DNA of 50,028 nt from a virus. The translations under genes were made by a program, and so were the position numbers. The stretch covers positions 1 to 50,028 of the IMG/VR virus record IMGVR_UViG_3300042934_000156. One strand, written 5' to 3'. The notes beneath the pieces were generated by a model. The model had not been told where the DNA came from, did no database searches, and worked only from the letters and a program-made list of their open reading frames with translations. This document shows positions 1 to 6,629 of this stretch, piece after piece; the stretch's first letter is position 1; each line of letters starts with the position of its first letter.

Positions 1-449
1 TGGTACTTCGTAGGTGTGTCCGGTGAAGATGTGATGTTAGCCGTAGTGACCTCCTGCGGATCAGAGTCAGTATAGATATAAATCAATCGATCTCCCGGCA
101 CTTCCTGTTGATAGTTCAGGTAGAAGGCATTAGAAACGATGGAGTACCACGGATATCCATAAGCCGCGTATTCGTTGTTGTCATTGCGTTCGAATGGAAG
201 TTCTACAAAGTTGGTGTCGTCATTGATCTGAATGTTAACGACCTTTATTTTTGTCACGTCAAATTCGGAAGGGAATGGATAGAAGTTCTCTCCCTGAACC
301 GTTGTGAAGGCGTATGGTGGCGAATCTATTTCTAGTATGTCGAATAGTTCTAGTTGTTCTTCGTTGAACCACACGAGCTTTTGCGCGGTTGTAAATGTAT
401 TTCTGTATCTTAGGTCGATGTCATTTAAGATAGCTTGAGATGAAGCCAC
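1..449 (-). CDS. P22 gp4-like head-completion protein, C-terminus cut by window edge
   Basis: This is the N-terminal part of the protein that is complete at 46219-46878. In P22 the gp4 homologue closes the portal after packaging and starts tail assembly. I place the start at a GTG (449-447) that directly follows the TGA of the protease gene, with a GGGGGTG ribosome site about 7 nt upstream; the protein opens MASSQAILNDIDLRYRNTF. The right-hand allele uses ATG and opens MPTSQEILTDVDL. The remaining coding sequence is found at 46429 and below, which supports circular permutation. Confidence 0.8.
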   Translation of the reverse strand, partial: MASSQAILNDIDLRYRNTFTTAQKLVWFNEEQLELFDILEIDSPPYAFTTVQGENFYPFPSEFDVTKIKVVNIQINDDTNFVELPFERNDNNEYAAYGYPWYSIVSNAFYLNYQQEVPGDRLIYIYTDSDPQEVTTANITSSPDTPTKY

Positions 450-1079
450 TCATAACACCCCCGATTGCTCTAAAAAGTATTTGATGTGCTTAATCTGAAT
501 TCCATAAACGAAGTATTCAGCGTCTTCGCTACCTCTCACAACTCCGACAACCTTCCCGTCAGAATTGATCATCGCGCCTCCGCTATTGCCGTGAGTGGCA
601 AATACGTTAGCAACGATGTGTTGTTTCTCTTCTAGCTTTGCAATGATACCCGCATTAACTGCAAAGTCCACTTTAGCCGACCCGAGTACGAACACGTCTT
701 GACCAAGTACGGCATAGTCGGCGATCTCCAATGGCTCCGCTGTGCAATCCGTCTTTATGAGCGCGAGATCAACACCTTTATTCCGGTATCCGGCCGTACC
801 CGTGCAGACTTTATTGTCTGACATTCTAATTCGAATACCCGTTGAACCCTCACGGCTGACAACGTGATAATTAGTGATAATGGTGTTTTTGGCAACAAAA
901 AAGCCACTCGCATATGAGAGTGGCAGTATTCCTTCGCCTAGCATTTCGATCATTACCGTCGCTTTCATCGCGCGATCTATTCCGCTAAGTCTATGTTGTT
1001 CCTCCGTCAATTCTCCGGCAGATGATTGATATGGAATTATGAAAAGTAAAATCAGGATAAGCGTCATTATTTTCTTCAC
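450..1079 (-). CDS. Secreted trypsin-like serine protease
   Basis: The 209-residue product has a Sec-type signal peptide (Met-Lys-Lys, then a hydrophobic run to about residue 17 and SSA-GE as a likely cleavage site) followed by a compact chymotrypsin-fold domain. The triad is visible: His72 in TNYHVV, Asp104 in GVDLALI and Ser166 in HGNSGGAM. Cys92 and Cys112 could form a disulfide. The GTG start overlaps the stop of the 44-codon gene upstream (GTGA) and has AAGGAG 8 nt before it; the stop abuts the gp4 GTG. The gene is absent from the other allele at the same place, so it is a cassette or moron rather than a core virion gene. Export or virion attachment could let it cut host surface proteins; the target is unknown. 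Confidence 0.85.
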   Translation of the reverse strand: MKKIMTLILILLFIIPYQSSAGELTEEQHRLSGIDRAMKATVMIEMLGEGILPLSYASGFFVAKNTIITNYHVVSREGSTGIRIRMSDNKVCTGTAGYRNKGVDLALIKTDCTAEPLEIADYAVLGQDVFVLGSAKVDFAVNAGIIAKLEEKQHIVANVFATHGNSGGAMINSDGKVVGVVRGSEDAEYFVYGIQIKHIKYFLEQSGVL

Positions 1080-1210
1080 TTCATACGCTCCTTATGGTGG
1101 TTCATTTTATTGGTATGATGATTTCTCATCTTTATTGTCTTGGGATTGTCGGTAAGTGAATGGAGTAAAGCCCTATGATAGTAAAACCATAGGGCGTGAT
1201 AGTGTTTCAT
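1076..1210 (-). CDS. Small His/Tyr-rich protein, 44 aa
   Basis: ATG at 1210 has AAAGGA 6 nt upstream. The product begins MKHYHALWFYYHRALL and is rich in His, Asn and Lys. It starts 12 nt after the tailspike stop and its TGA overlaps the GTG of the protease gene, so the two are probably translationally coupled and travel as one cassette, both being absent from the right-hand allele. The gene contains an inverted repeat (1170-1195) that looks like a hairpin but lies in coding sequence. Function unknown. Confidence 0.6.
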   Translation of the reverse strand: MKHYHALWFYYHRALLHSLTDNPKTIKMRNHHTNKMNHHKERMK

Positions 1211-1222
1211 ATGATTTCCTTT

Positions 1223-2971
1223 CTAGACCGTAGTCCCGGCAGCATCTTTCCAAACCGTTCCGTTGTACCATATCGGCTTACCTAGAGTTGTGTCGTAGTA
1301 AAAGTCTCCAGCTATTACGGTCGTAGGCCTCTGAGCGGTAGTGCCCATGCGATATCTAATTCTTGGTATTACCGTTGAGAGCGTGCCTAGATTGTTAAGC
1401 ACCAGGGAATCTACAAAGTTATTGAACGCATTTACGATTCCATTTACTTCAATCCTGAAATACGATGTCGGTCTCCCCGTACCTAAGTCACCACCACCAA
1501 TTCGATCCTTGTAAAACGCGTTGTTGTTGATGTTTGCTACCGCATTATCCCGTACTCGAATGATGGCTTGTCCGTTGTTATTCCAACCTATTCCGCTAAA
1601 TGTATTGTTATCAATCTCAGCCTTTGATCCGTCAGCTACGTTTATGCCTTGAATAGACATATCGATTACGTAGTTGTTTTTGAATTCGAAGTACGTTCCT
1701 ATTCCGGAAGAAGAAAGAGCAGCTAGCGCGCCTGATATCCGGTTATTGTTTATTAAGATGTTCTTCCCTGCAATGTCCATCCCGTTTGTCGTTAAAGGGT
1801 TTGTCTCATATCCGAAAGTATTGTTAAGTATTTGAATGTCCTGACAGTCGATAGAGGAATTTGCTTCTGTGACCACAAAGTTAACGTTCAACCTCGTGTC
1901 ATAAATAACTGAATTACCGTCACACAGGATATCCTTGCATCCCGACAGGATAATCGCACCTTCCCTTATCCTGTTCCCTGAGAGGGTGCAATCATTCGTA
2001 AGGGTAAGCTTTATACCACGACCTACACCATCGCTGAATATGTTGTTACTGATCGTTAGTTTCGAAGTGTTTTTAGCGCCTATTTGACCTTCTAACGACT
2101 TGTTATCTTTGAAAGTATTTCCTTCAACGACGATTCTTTGTGTAGTTTGATTTAGAATCAATAGTCCGAATTGATCGTTGTTTTCAAAATGGTTTCCTAT
2201 GATCTTTAAGTCTTCTGTAATCTTCTCTGCGGTGAATGGTTCGATGTCTATACCACATGCGGGAGCTGTTCCGCTAGTATTGTTGAACCGTGAATTAGTT
2301 ATTGATCCCACTAACACAGATTCAATCGATGCTCCCTGCCTGCGGTTGTTATCGCAGGTTACATTATTCATTGTGATGTTTTTATTTTGCTTTTCGCGTA
2401 TCGGAATTGAAGGGTCGTTTCTTACGTCTTTATCAACTTGCCAAACAATTCCATCACCCCAACAATCTTTACAGGTAACGCTTTCGATGGTGATGTTCTC
2501 GCAGGAAAATACGCCTATTGCATATCCGAACTCCCCGCCAACACCAAGATGTTCATATCGTTCACCTTGGATAATGCCCCCGGTTATACTGGAGTTCATT
2601 GCTCTAGAAAAGTAAATGATGTTGTAATTAGAATACTCTGTCGGTATTTGCCTTAAAATAGCTGATTCATCTAGTACAAGATGAATGTTGCTAGGAATTT
2701 TAATGCCTCCACCTTGTCCTTCGTAGGTTACTCCGCCCGTTGCACCTTGGATCATATAAATTCCAGCAGGAATTCTTACTTCCCCGCCACCCGCAGAACT
2801 TGCAGCGTCTACTGCTTTTTGAATCGCTGATGTATCGTTAGTTTTTCCATTACCCTTGGCTCCATAATCTTTAACGTTATAAACCAAACCGCCCCATGTT
2901 TTAACGTTTGTAAGATAATTTCCGATATCACTACTAATCATTGAACTTACTCTCGACATTGGAGAAGACAT
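1223..2971 (-). CDS. Tailspike, pectate-lyase-like beta-helix (allele A)
   Basis: The 582-residue protein carries, after a short N-terminal adaptor (about residues 1-30), a Pectate_lyase_3-type opening (YNVKDYGAKGNGKTND, about 31-46) and then many parallel beta-helix turns rich in N-N and S-x-N motifs up to about residue 500. A C-terminal domain follows, ending RPTTVIAGDFYYDTT and KDAAGTTV. Such trimeric spikes bind and usually cut surface polysaccharide or teichoic-acid-like receptors. I count 21 substitutions against the copy at 47179-48927, most of them in the last third, where receptor contact is plausible. It sits between the spike-base gene and the cassette slot. Confidence 0.85.
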   Translation of the reverse strand: MSSPMSRVSSMISSDIGNYLTNVKTWGGLVYNVKDYGAKGNGKTNDTSAIQKAVDAASSAGGGEVRIPAGIYMIQGATGGVTYEGQGGGIKIPSNIHLVLDESAILRQIPTEYSNYNIIYFSRAMNSSITGGIIQGERYEHLGVGGEFGYAIGVFSCENITIESVTCKDCWGDGIVWQVDKDVRNDPSIPIREKQNKNITMNNVTCDNNRRQGASIESVLVGSITNSRFNNTSGTAPACGIDIEPFTAEKITEDLKIIGNHFENNDQFGLLILNQTTQRIVVEGNTFKDNKSLEGQIGAKNTSKLTISNNIFSDGVGRGIKLTLTNDCTLSGNRIREGAIILSGCKDILCDGNSVIYDTRLNVNFVVTEANSSIDCQDIQILNNTFGYETNPLTTNGMDIAGKNILINNNRISGALAALSSSGIGTYFEFKNNYVIDMSIQGINVADGSKAEIDNNTFSGIGWNNNGQAIIRVRDNAVANINNNAFYKDRIGGGDLGTGRPTSYFRIEVNGIVNAFNNFVDSLVLNNLGTLSTVIPRIRYRMGTTAQRPTTVIAGDFYYDTTLGKPIWYNGTVWKDAAGTTV

Positions 2972-2981
2972 TTTATCACCC

Positions 2982-3233
2982 CTAGTAAATAGCTATTAAC
3001 TTTGTGGCTGTGTTGTTCGTTGAATTAATCCTTATGACAGATAGATCATGGAATCCGACCGGGATATTTTCATATAAAACAACTTGACCATTAGCCATAA
3101 CCGCCGATAAATTACCCGTTACTCCTACGTATACCTTGAGCGTATAAGGAGTTCCGTTAGGAAAGGATATGTTAACAGTATCGCTTGGCGTAATTACCGT
3201 TGCCCCTTGACCGCTACCATTGACTCTGATCAT
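2982..3233 (-). CDS. Small spike-base-like structural protein, 83 aa (allele A)
   Basis: This beta-rich 83-residue protein has a T-P-S-D-T-V-N-I-S-F core followed by a G-N-L-S-A-V-M-A-N-G-Q-V segment and an aromatic end (IAIY). The pattern matches small phage proteins annotated as spike base or decoration subunits; that assignment is inferred from the pattern and from the position directly before the tailspike. The ATG overlaps the stop of the preceding gene (TAAATG). The counterpart at 48939-49196 keeps only the TPSDT-NISFP core and the spacing, so this is a divergence hot spot inside otherwise near-identical sequence. Confidence 0.65.
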   Translation of the reverse strand: MIRVNGSGQGATVITPSDTVNISFPNGTPYTLKVYVGVTGNLSAVMANGQVVLYENIPVGFHDLSVIRINSTNNTATKLIAIY

Positions 3234-3424
3234 TTATTTACGACCTTCTTTCTTCCGCGCCTTTGTGCGGGTTGTAGTTGTGTTACGACTTTATTTACTG
3301 GTTGCTCAACCGCTTGCGCATTACGGTCGAACAATCTTTCTATGTTTTCATTGAGTTTCCGCATTTCATTAAGTAAATCGTTGTCGTATCGTTCTCTCGG
3401 TGTGATACCTGGGAAGTGATCCAT
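3230..3424 (-). CDS. Small late protein, 64 aa (allele A)
   Basis: The product begins MDHFPGITPRERYDNDLLN and ends in a basic QRRGRKKVVNK tail; the middle is a predicted amphipathic helix. I chose ATG 3424 because AAGGAGG lies 6 nt upstream, and because a terminator hairpin (3447-3464) precedes it, so the longer reading frame above is unlikely to be translated. Compared with the right copy it carries a four-residue insertion in the helix. Not recognised; a structural or assembly role is inferred from its place between head and spike genes. Confidence 0.65.
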   Translation of the reverse strand: MDHFPGITPRERYDNDLLNEMRKLNENIERLFDRNAQAVEQPVNKVVTQLQPAQRRGRKKVVNK

Positions 3425-3441
3425 GATAAACCTCCTTAAAG

Positions 3442-3464
3442 AAAAAGAGGAGCCGAAGCCCCTC
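3442..3464 (-). terminator. Intrinsic terminator with UUCG loop
   Basis: On the minus strand GAGGGGC-TTCG-GCTCCTC forms a 7-bp stem (one G-T pair) with a UUCG tetraloop, followed by TTTTTC. It starts at the stop codon of the 62-residue gene and precedes the next late gene. An identical element is at 49393-49415. Confidence 0.8.
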
Positions 3465-3651
3465 ACTTTTCATCCATCAATCCATTTTTAATCAATGTGT
3501 TACGCATAAGATTGTAATTCGTGATGGTTAGTTTCTGTCCATCAGTCATTTGATCGTTGGACTTCAATTGTCCGATATAGGGAATTTTATCTTTTGGAGA
3601 AGAGGCGCTAACTGGTGCACTAGCGCTCCACACATTCCATGAACTGTTCAT
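3463..3651 (-). CDS. Small late protein, 62 aa (allele A)
   Basis: The product contains KDKIPYIGQLKSNDQMTDGQ and ends NTLIKNGLMDEK. I chose ATG 3651, which has AGGTGG 4 nt upstream and lies beyond the stop of the 106-residue gene; a longer frame from 3687 would overlap that gene by 28 nt. Not recognised. A virtually identical copy is at 49414-49602. Confidence 0.6.
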   Translation of the reverse strand: MNSSWNVWSASAPVSASSPKDKIPYIGQLKSNDQMTDGQKLTITNYNLMRNTLIKNGLMDEK

Positions 3652-3659
3652 TACACCAC

Positions 3660-3980
3660 CTAACCTTTCAGGACTTTGATTTTCCAAGTTCCCGATGCGA
3701 GGTCAATCGTTCCGGCAGTAGGATTGAACAGTGAAATCTTGACCGTATTCGCAGCAGATACGAATCCTTGGGCTATGATCCCTTGTAGGTCGTAAGGAGC
3801 TGTAACGACAACGATATCACCTAAAGCTGCACCAGTAACGGTGATACCACTTGATAATGCTCCTGTGACAGTAGCGAGTGAAGCGGGATCGAATGTTGTT
3901 GTTCCGTTTAATACAGCCGTGAATAGGTCGTTATCACCTAACGCCAATCCCGTAAAACTTGTTGTTCCAGCGCTTGCCAT
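3660..3980 (-). CDS. Probable head decoration/stabilising protein, 106 aa (allele A)
   Basis: This all-beta, Gly/Ala/Thr-rich protein contains FDPASLATVTGALSSGITVT, a YDLQGI motif and an ending LASGTWKIKVLKG. This pattern is widespread beside coat genes in phages and is usually annotated as hypothetical or head-stabilising. It lies directly downstream of the coat gene (12-nt gap). I count five substitutions against the copy at 49611-49931. Confidence 0.65.
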   Translation of the reverse strand: MASAGTTSFTGLALGDNDLFTAVLNGTTTFDPASLATVTGALSSGITVTGAALGDIVVVTAPYDLQGIIAQGFVSAANTVKISLFNPTAGTIDLASGTWKIKVLKG

Positions 3981-3992
3981 TCTAACCCCTCC

Positions 3993-4880
3993 TTATAGAC
4001 CAGTAGAGCCCACAACGCCCCTCCAGTTACGAACAACCGTGTTATCACGCAAGTAACCATCCCAAGATTGGGAACCGTTAGGATTCATGTATTTGCGTTT
4101 CAGGAACTCCGGTTTAACACGGTAGAAGTGAATCATCTTGTGTTGCTTGGATTGCAGGAACCACGCTGTTTTAGAAGCAATGAACGTGGAGTAGTTGAAT
4201 TTCAGATCTGGCAGAACGTTTTTGTCGTTGTTCGCCGTACCGGAACGCTGCGAAGATTGGAAGATTGTCGCAACCGTGAACTGATTGTCCTTATGAGTTG
4301 TCAGGCTAGAAGCGTTCATTTTTACACGCTTGCCAGCTTCGTCATTGATCGAGTTAAAGAGGTTGAGCCCGGCTTTAACCGTGATGTCGGACAAAGCTCC
4401 AGTCGTCAAGTTGGTTTGCGTTCCTGCAAGACCAGTTTTCCGGTAAGGGTGAGATGCGGAAATCATTGGTTGTCCATCGTACTGATTAACCGTGAAAGCA
4501 CCGTCCAATACGCTAACGGCATTCTGCTCAACCGTGTTGCGTCCTGCATGCCCGGCATCACGTGTCATGTCGATGACTTCGCCGTATTTTTGATCATCGA
4601 TGTATTCTCGGGAAAGCACGATTTCAACGCCGTACGGATCGAACTCAGTTACGATCAAATCCGCGAGGTTAAATGTGTCTTGCTCGGCGTTTTGCATTTC
4701 AGCCTTTGGACGCCAGTTCACCGTACCCGCGAAGGATTGGTATGTTTCATTGTGTTGATTGGATGTTTCGTTCTTTAAAAACTCCGGCCACTCTTCCGGT
4801 TCCTCATCCCAAGCCTCGAAGAACGTTTCATCAATCTTGCGTGTCCATAGGTTATTAAACTGACCTGTCATTACTGGCAT
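3993..4880 (-). CDS. Major capsid (coat) protein
   Basis: The 295-residue protein follows the scaffold and a 148-residue head gene, the normal place for the coat. Its N-terminus has FNNLWTRKIDETFFEAW, the middle has IVLSREYIDDQKYG and a mid-protein QPMISASHP segment, and the C-terminus has KYMNPNGSQSWDGYLRDN. The layout resembles Mu gpT-like/HK97-fold major head subunits, a family assignment I infer from these patterns. The SD is GGGGG 8 nt before ATG. The last 28 codons recur at 49944-50028 at the right edge. Confidence 0.8.
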   Translation of the reverse strand: MPVMTGQFNNLWTRKIDETFFEAWDEEPEEWPEFLKNETSNQHNETYQSFAGTVNWRPKAEMQNAEQDTFNLADLIVTEFDPYGVEIVLSREYIDDQKYGEVIDMTRDAGHAGRNTVEQNAVSVLDGAFTVNQYDGQPMISASHPYRKTGLAGTQTNLTTGALSDITVKAGLNLFNSINDEAGKRVKMNASSLTTHKDNQFTVATIFQSSQRSGTANNDKNVLPDLKFNYSTFIASKTAWFLQSKQHKMIHFYRVKPEFLKRKYMNPNGSQSWDGYLRDNTVVRNWRGVVGSTGL

Positions 4881-4893
4881 TTATAATTCCCCC

Positions 4894-5340
4894 TTAACCG
4901 ATGTTTACAAGGTTGGCATCACCAATGATGAAATCAACCGTGTTTAGTGTGTTGTTAAATCCTTGCACGAAGCACATGCCGCCTGTTGTGTCGTCCGGCG
5001 CGATGGTCGTCTTGTTCAGAAGATCGTAAGCTGTGGTGTACTTGTCTGCCTCTGCAAACGTCTTCTTGGTTCCACCTTGCGACACTGCGGCACGCACGAC
5101 AAAACCACGCACAAGAGCTACTGGGATAGTATCAGCGTCTGTCACCGTGGCACCAGTAGTGATTGCTTCTTGAGCGATACCGACGATCGTTGTAGATGCC
5201 GCGATAGCAGCCTCTCCTAACCGGCTTGTGGAATCGATCTGAACCAAGTCACCTACGCTGATTGTTTGGCTCACATCGATTTTGAGATGATAAATAATTG
5301 GCACATTGTCCGCATTCCTTGCAGAACGTACGATTTCCAT
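4894..5340 (-). CDS. Head protein, possible capsid cement/decoration, 148 aa
   Basis: The protein is beta-rich, with an ISVGDLVQID segment, an IVGIAQEAIT segment and a VALVRGFVVRAA segment, the kind of repeat seen in DUF2190-type capsid cement proteins. It sits between scaffold and coat, with a GGAGG-type ribosome site before ATG 5340. The assignment rests on position and pattern, not on a catalytic motif. Confidence 0.6.
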   Translation of the reverse strand: MEIVRSARNADNVPIIYHLKIDVSQTISVGDLVQIDSTSRLGEAAIAASTTIVGIAQEAITTGATVTDADTIPVALVRGFVVRAAVSQGGTKKTFAEADKYTTAYDLLNKTTIAPDDTTGGMCFVQGFNNTLNTVDFIIGDANLVNIG

Positions 5341-5353
5341 TCATAATTCCTCC

Positions 5354-6217
5354 TTATTTGGATGCTTTGTTTCTTGCCCGCCATTCGTCGATATTGTTGA
5401 CGGGTTCTTTCGTCATTAACTTCCTAGCTTCTGTTGCGCTGATACCCATTCTCTCGGCGTCCCTAACTACGTCAGAAGGTAAAGGCTTCTCTGTGGTAGT
5501 TGATACCTGGGTGTCGGTTATAACCGTTCTCGGAGTCTTCTGGCGCTTAACAGACTCGCGCATTTGAGCCTCTAACCTGATCTGTTCAGCTTTCTTGTGA
5601 CCACCTAGCGCCCAATAAGCTTCTTCTACACTCAGTTGCCCCTTGGTCTGGTCAATCTTTGCGAGGATTTCCTTTTCCATAGTGGAAATTCCAGCATAGT
5701 CAGGGTTCGCGCTAAGTTTGTTGATGCTTGATTGGACGCGAAGCTCTTTTAATTCACGTTCTTGCTTTTGTTGATTGATGTACCATTGCGTGTCTTCGTC
5801 GCTCCAGTCATTAGCTTCCGCTAATCGTTGAGCCTCTTGAGCGAGTTGGTTGTCGCGGATACGCTTTTCAATAGCGTCTGGATCCCCGCCAAGCATTTCA
5901 ATGACTTGTTTGTGACGTCCGTACTTTTGCTCGTATTCGGCTTCTAACTGTTCACGAAGCTTCTTTTCATCACGTTCGCGCCGTTTCTCGAAAGCCGTTT
6001 TCTCTTTCTCGTTAAGCGGTGGAAGATCGTCTTCCTCATCTTCTTCCTGCTCTTGCTGATCTTCCTGTTCCTCGTGCTCTTCTTCGTTCTCCACATCTTC
6101 TGATTCGGTAATAACTTCCTCCCGGTCATCGATAATGGTCGTTTCTGCATCTCGTAACGCGGCATCCGTTACAGTTCCGCCCGATTCTTTCAGTTGACGA
6201 AATTCATTTTGATCCAT
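5354..6217 (-). CDS. Scaffolding protein
   Basis: The 287-residue protein has an extremely acidic Glu/Gln/Asp tract at about residues 40-65, then a Lys/Arg/Glu-rich helical region (about 70-200) and a basic C-terminus. This is the charge pattern of phage scaffolds, which guide coat assembly and are then released. It lies between portal and coat genes. ATG 6217 (MDQNEFRQLKESGG) has GGAGGG 6 nt upstream; the frame is open further up, but only without a ribosome site. Confidence 0.75.
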   Translation of the reverse strand: MDQNEFRQLKESGGTVTDAALRDAETTIIDDREEVITESEDVENEEEHEEQEDQQEQEEDEEDDLPPLNEKEKTAFEKRRERDEKKLREQLEAEYEQKYGRHKQVIEMLGGDPDAIEKRIRDNQLAQEAQRLAEANDWSDEDTQWYINQQKQERELKELRVQSSINKLSANPDYAGISTMEKEILAKIDQTKGQLSVEEAYWALGGHKKAEQIRLEAQMRESVKRQKTPRTVITDTQVSTTTEKPLPSDVVRDAERMGISATEARKLMTKEPVNNIDEWRARNKASK

Positions 6218-6302
6218 TGTTAACCCTCCTAATTTTGAGTAGCGGCATCCCACTCTAAAGCCCGTCCGTTCTATTCACGGTGTCACCCCTAGAGGGAAAT
6301 AG

Positions 6303-6332
6303 AAAAGGCCACCCTACGACTAGGAATGGCCT
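6303..6332 (-). terminator. Intrinsic terminator upstream of scaffold gene
   Basis: On the minus strand AGGCCA and TGGCCT form the outer stem and CCTA/TAGG an inner stem around GTCG, followed by TTTTC. It lies just past the 97-residue zinc-ribbon gene. Confidence 0.7.
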
Positions 6333-6335
6333 GTG

Positions 6336-6629
6336 TTACTTGTAATATCCTTCTGCTAAGTGAATCTTAACCTTGTGCGTCTGTCCTTCCGGCGTCCAGT
6401 GGCCGCATGTAGGGCATTGTGCGCCTCCTTGGTGGTAGAAGGTGAATCCCTCGCACTTTCCGCATACAGGTTGATTCATGATCTCTCTGCGCATCTGAGG
6501 ATTATGTCTCAACTGTGATCGTATATAGTCACCAATTAAGGGGTCACCTGATAGGAACTTCATCCAGTACTTTTGTTCGTCCTGCGTCATTACCGTCGTG
6601 CTTTTGTCGTATCTCACCTTAGACAGCAT
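6336..6629 (-). CDS. Zinc-ribbon late protein, 97 aa
   Basis: Two CxxC pairs (CGKC and CPTC, about 19 residues apart) form a probable zinc ribbon in the second half. The N-terminal half is helical, with WMKFLSGDPLIGDYIRSQL. The ATG overlaps the portal 3' end by 11 nt and has GGGAGG 8 nt upstream, so it is coupled to portal translation. Function unknown; the place between portal and scaffold suggests a head-assembly or packaging accessory. Confidence 0.65.
   Translation of the reverse strand: MLSKVRYDKSTTVMTQDEQKYWMKFLSGDPLIGDYIRSQLRHNPQMRREIMNQPVCGKCEGFTFYHQGGAQCPTCGHWTPEGQTHKVKIHLAEGYYK

Larger units (their letters stand above)
1..4077. repeat. Left copy of terminal redundancy (allele A)
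   Basis: This segment aligns end to end with 46430-50028 in the same orientation. The first 127 bases are identical to 46430-46556, and the last 94 bases (3984-4077) are identical to 49935-50028. Between them the copies differ by scattered substitutions, one complete gene-cassette replacement (450-1222 versus 46879-47178) and a strongly diverged small gene (2982-3233). The left copy is 479 bp longer. Headful-packaging phages give circularly permuted genomes, so two variants of one segment at the contig ends fits strain mixing in the assembly. A genuine direct duplication is less likely but not excluded. Confidence 0.9.

Noticed and set aside
108-335. Plus-strand frames antisense to gp4, tailspike and scaffold (for example 108-335, 2178-2615, 46537-46764)
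   Set aside because: They mirror strongly coding minus-strand genes, lack ribosome sites and have no recognisable domains.
1170-1195. GCCCTATG/CATAGGGC inverted repeat, terminator-like after the tailspike
   Set aside because: It lies inside a well-started 44-codon gene, and no T-run follows on the minus strand; kept only as a coding-sequence hairpin.
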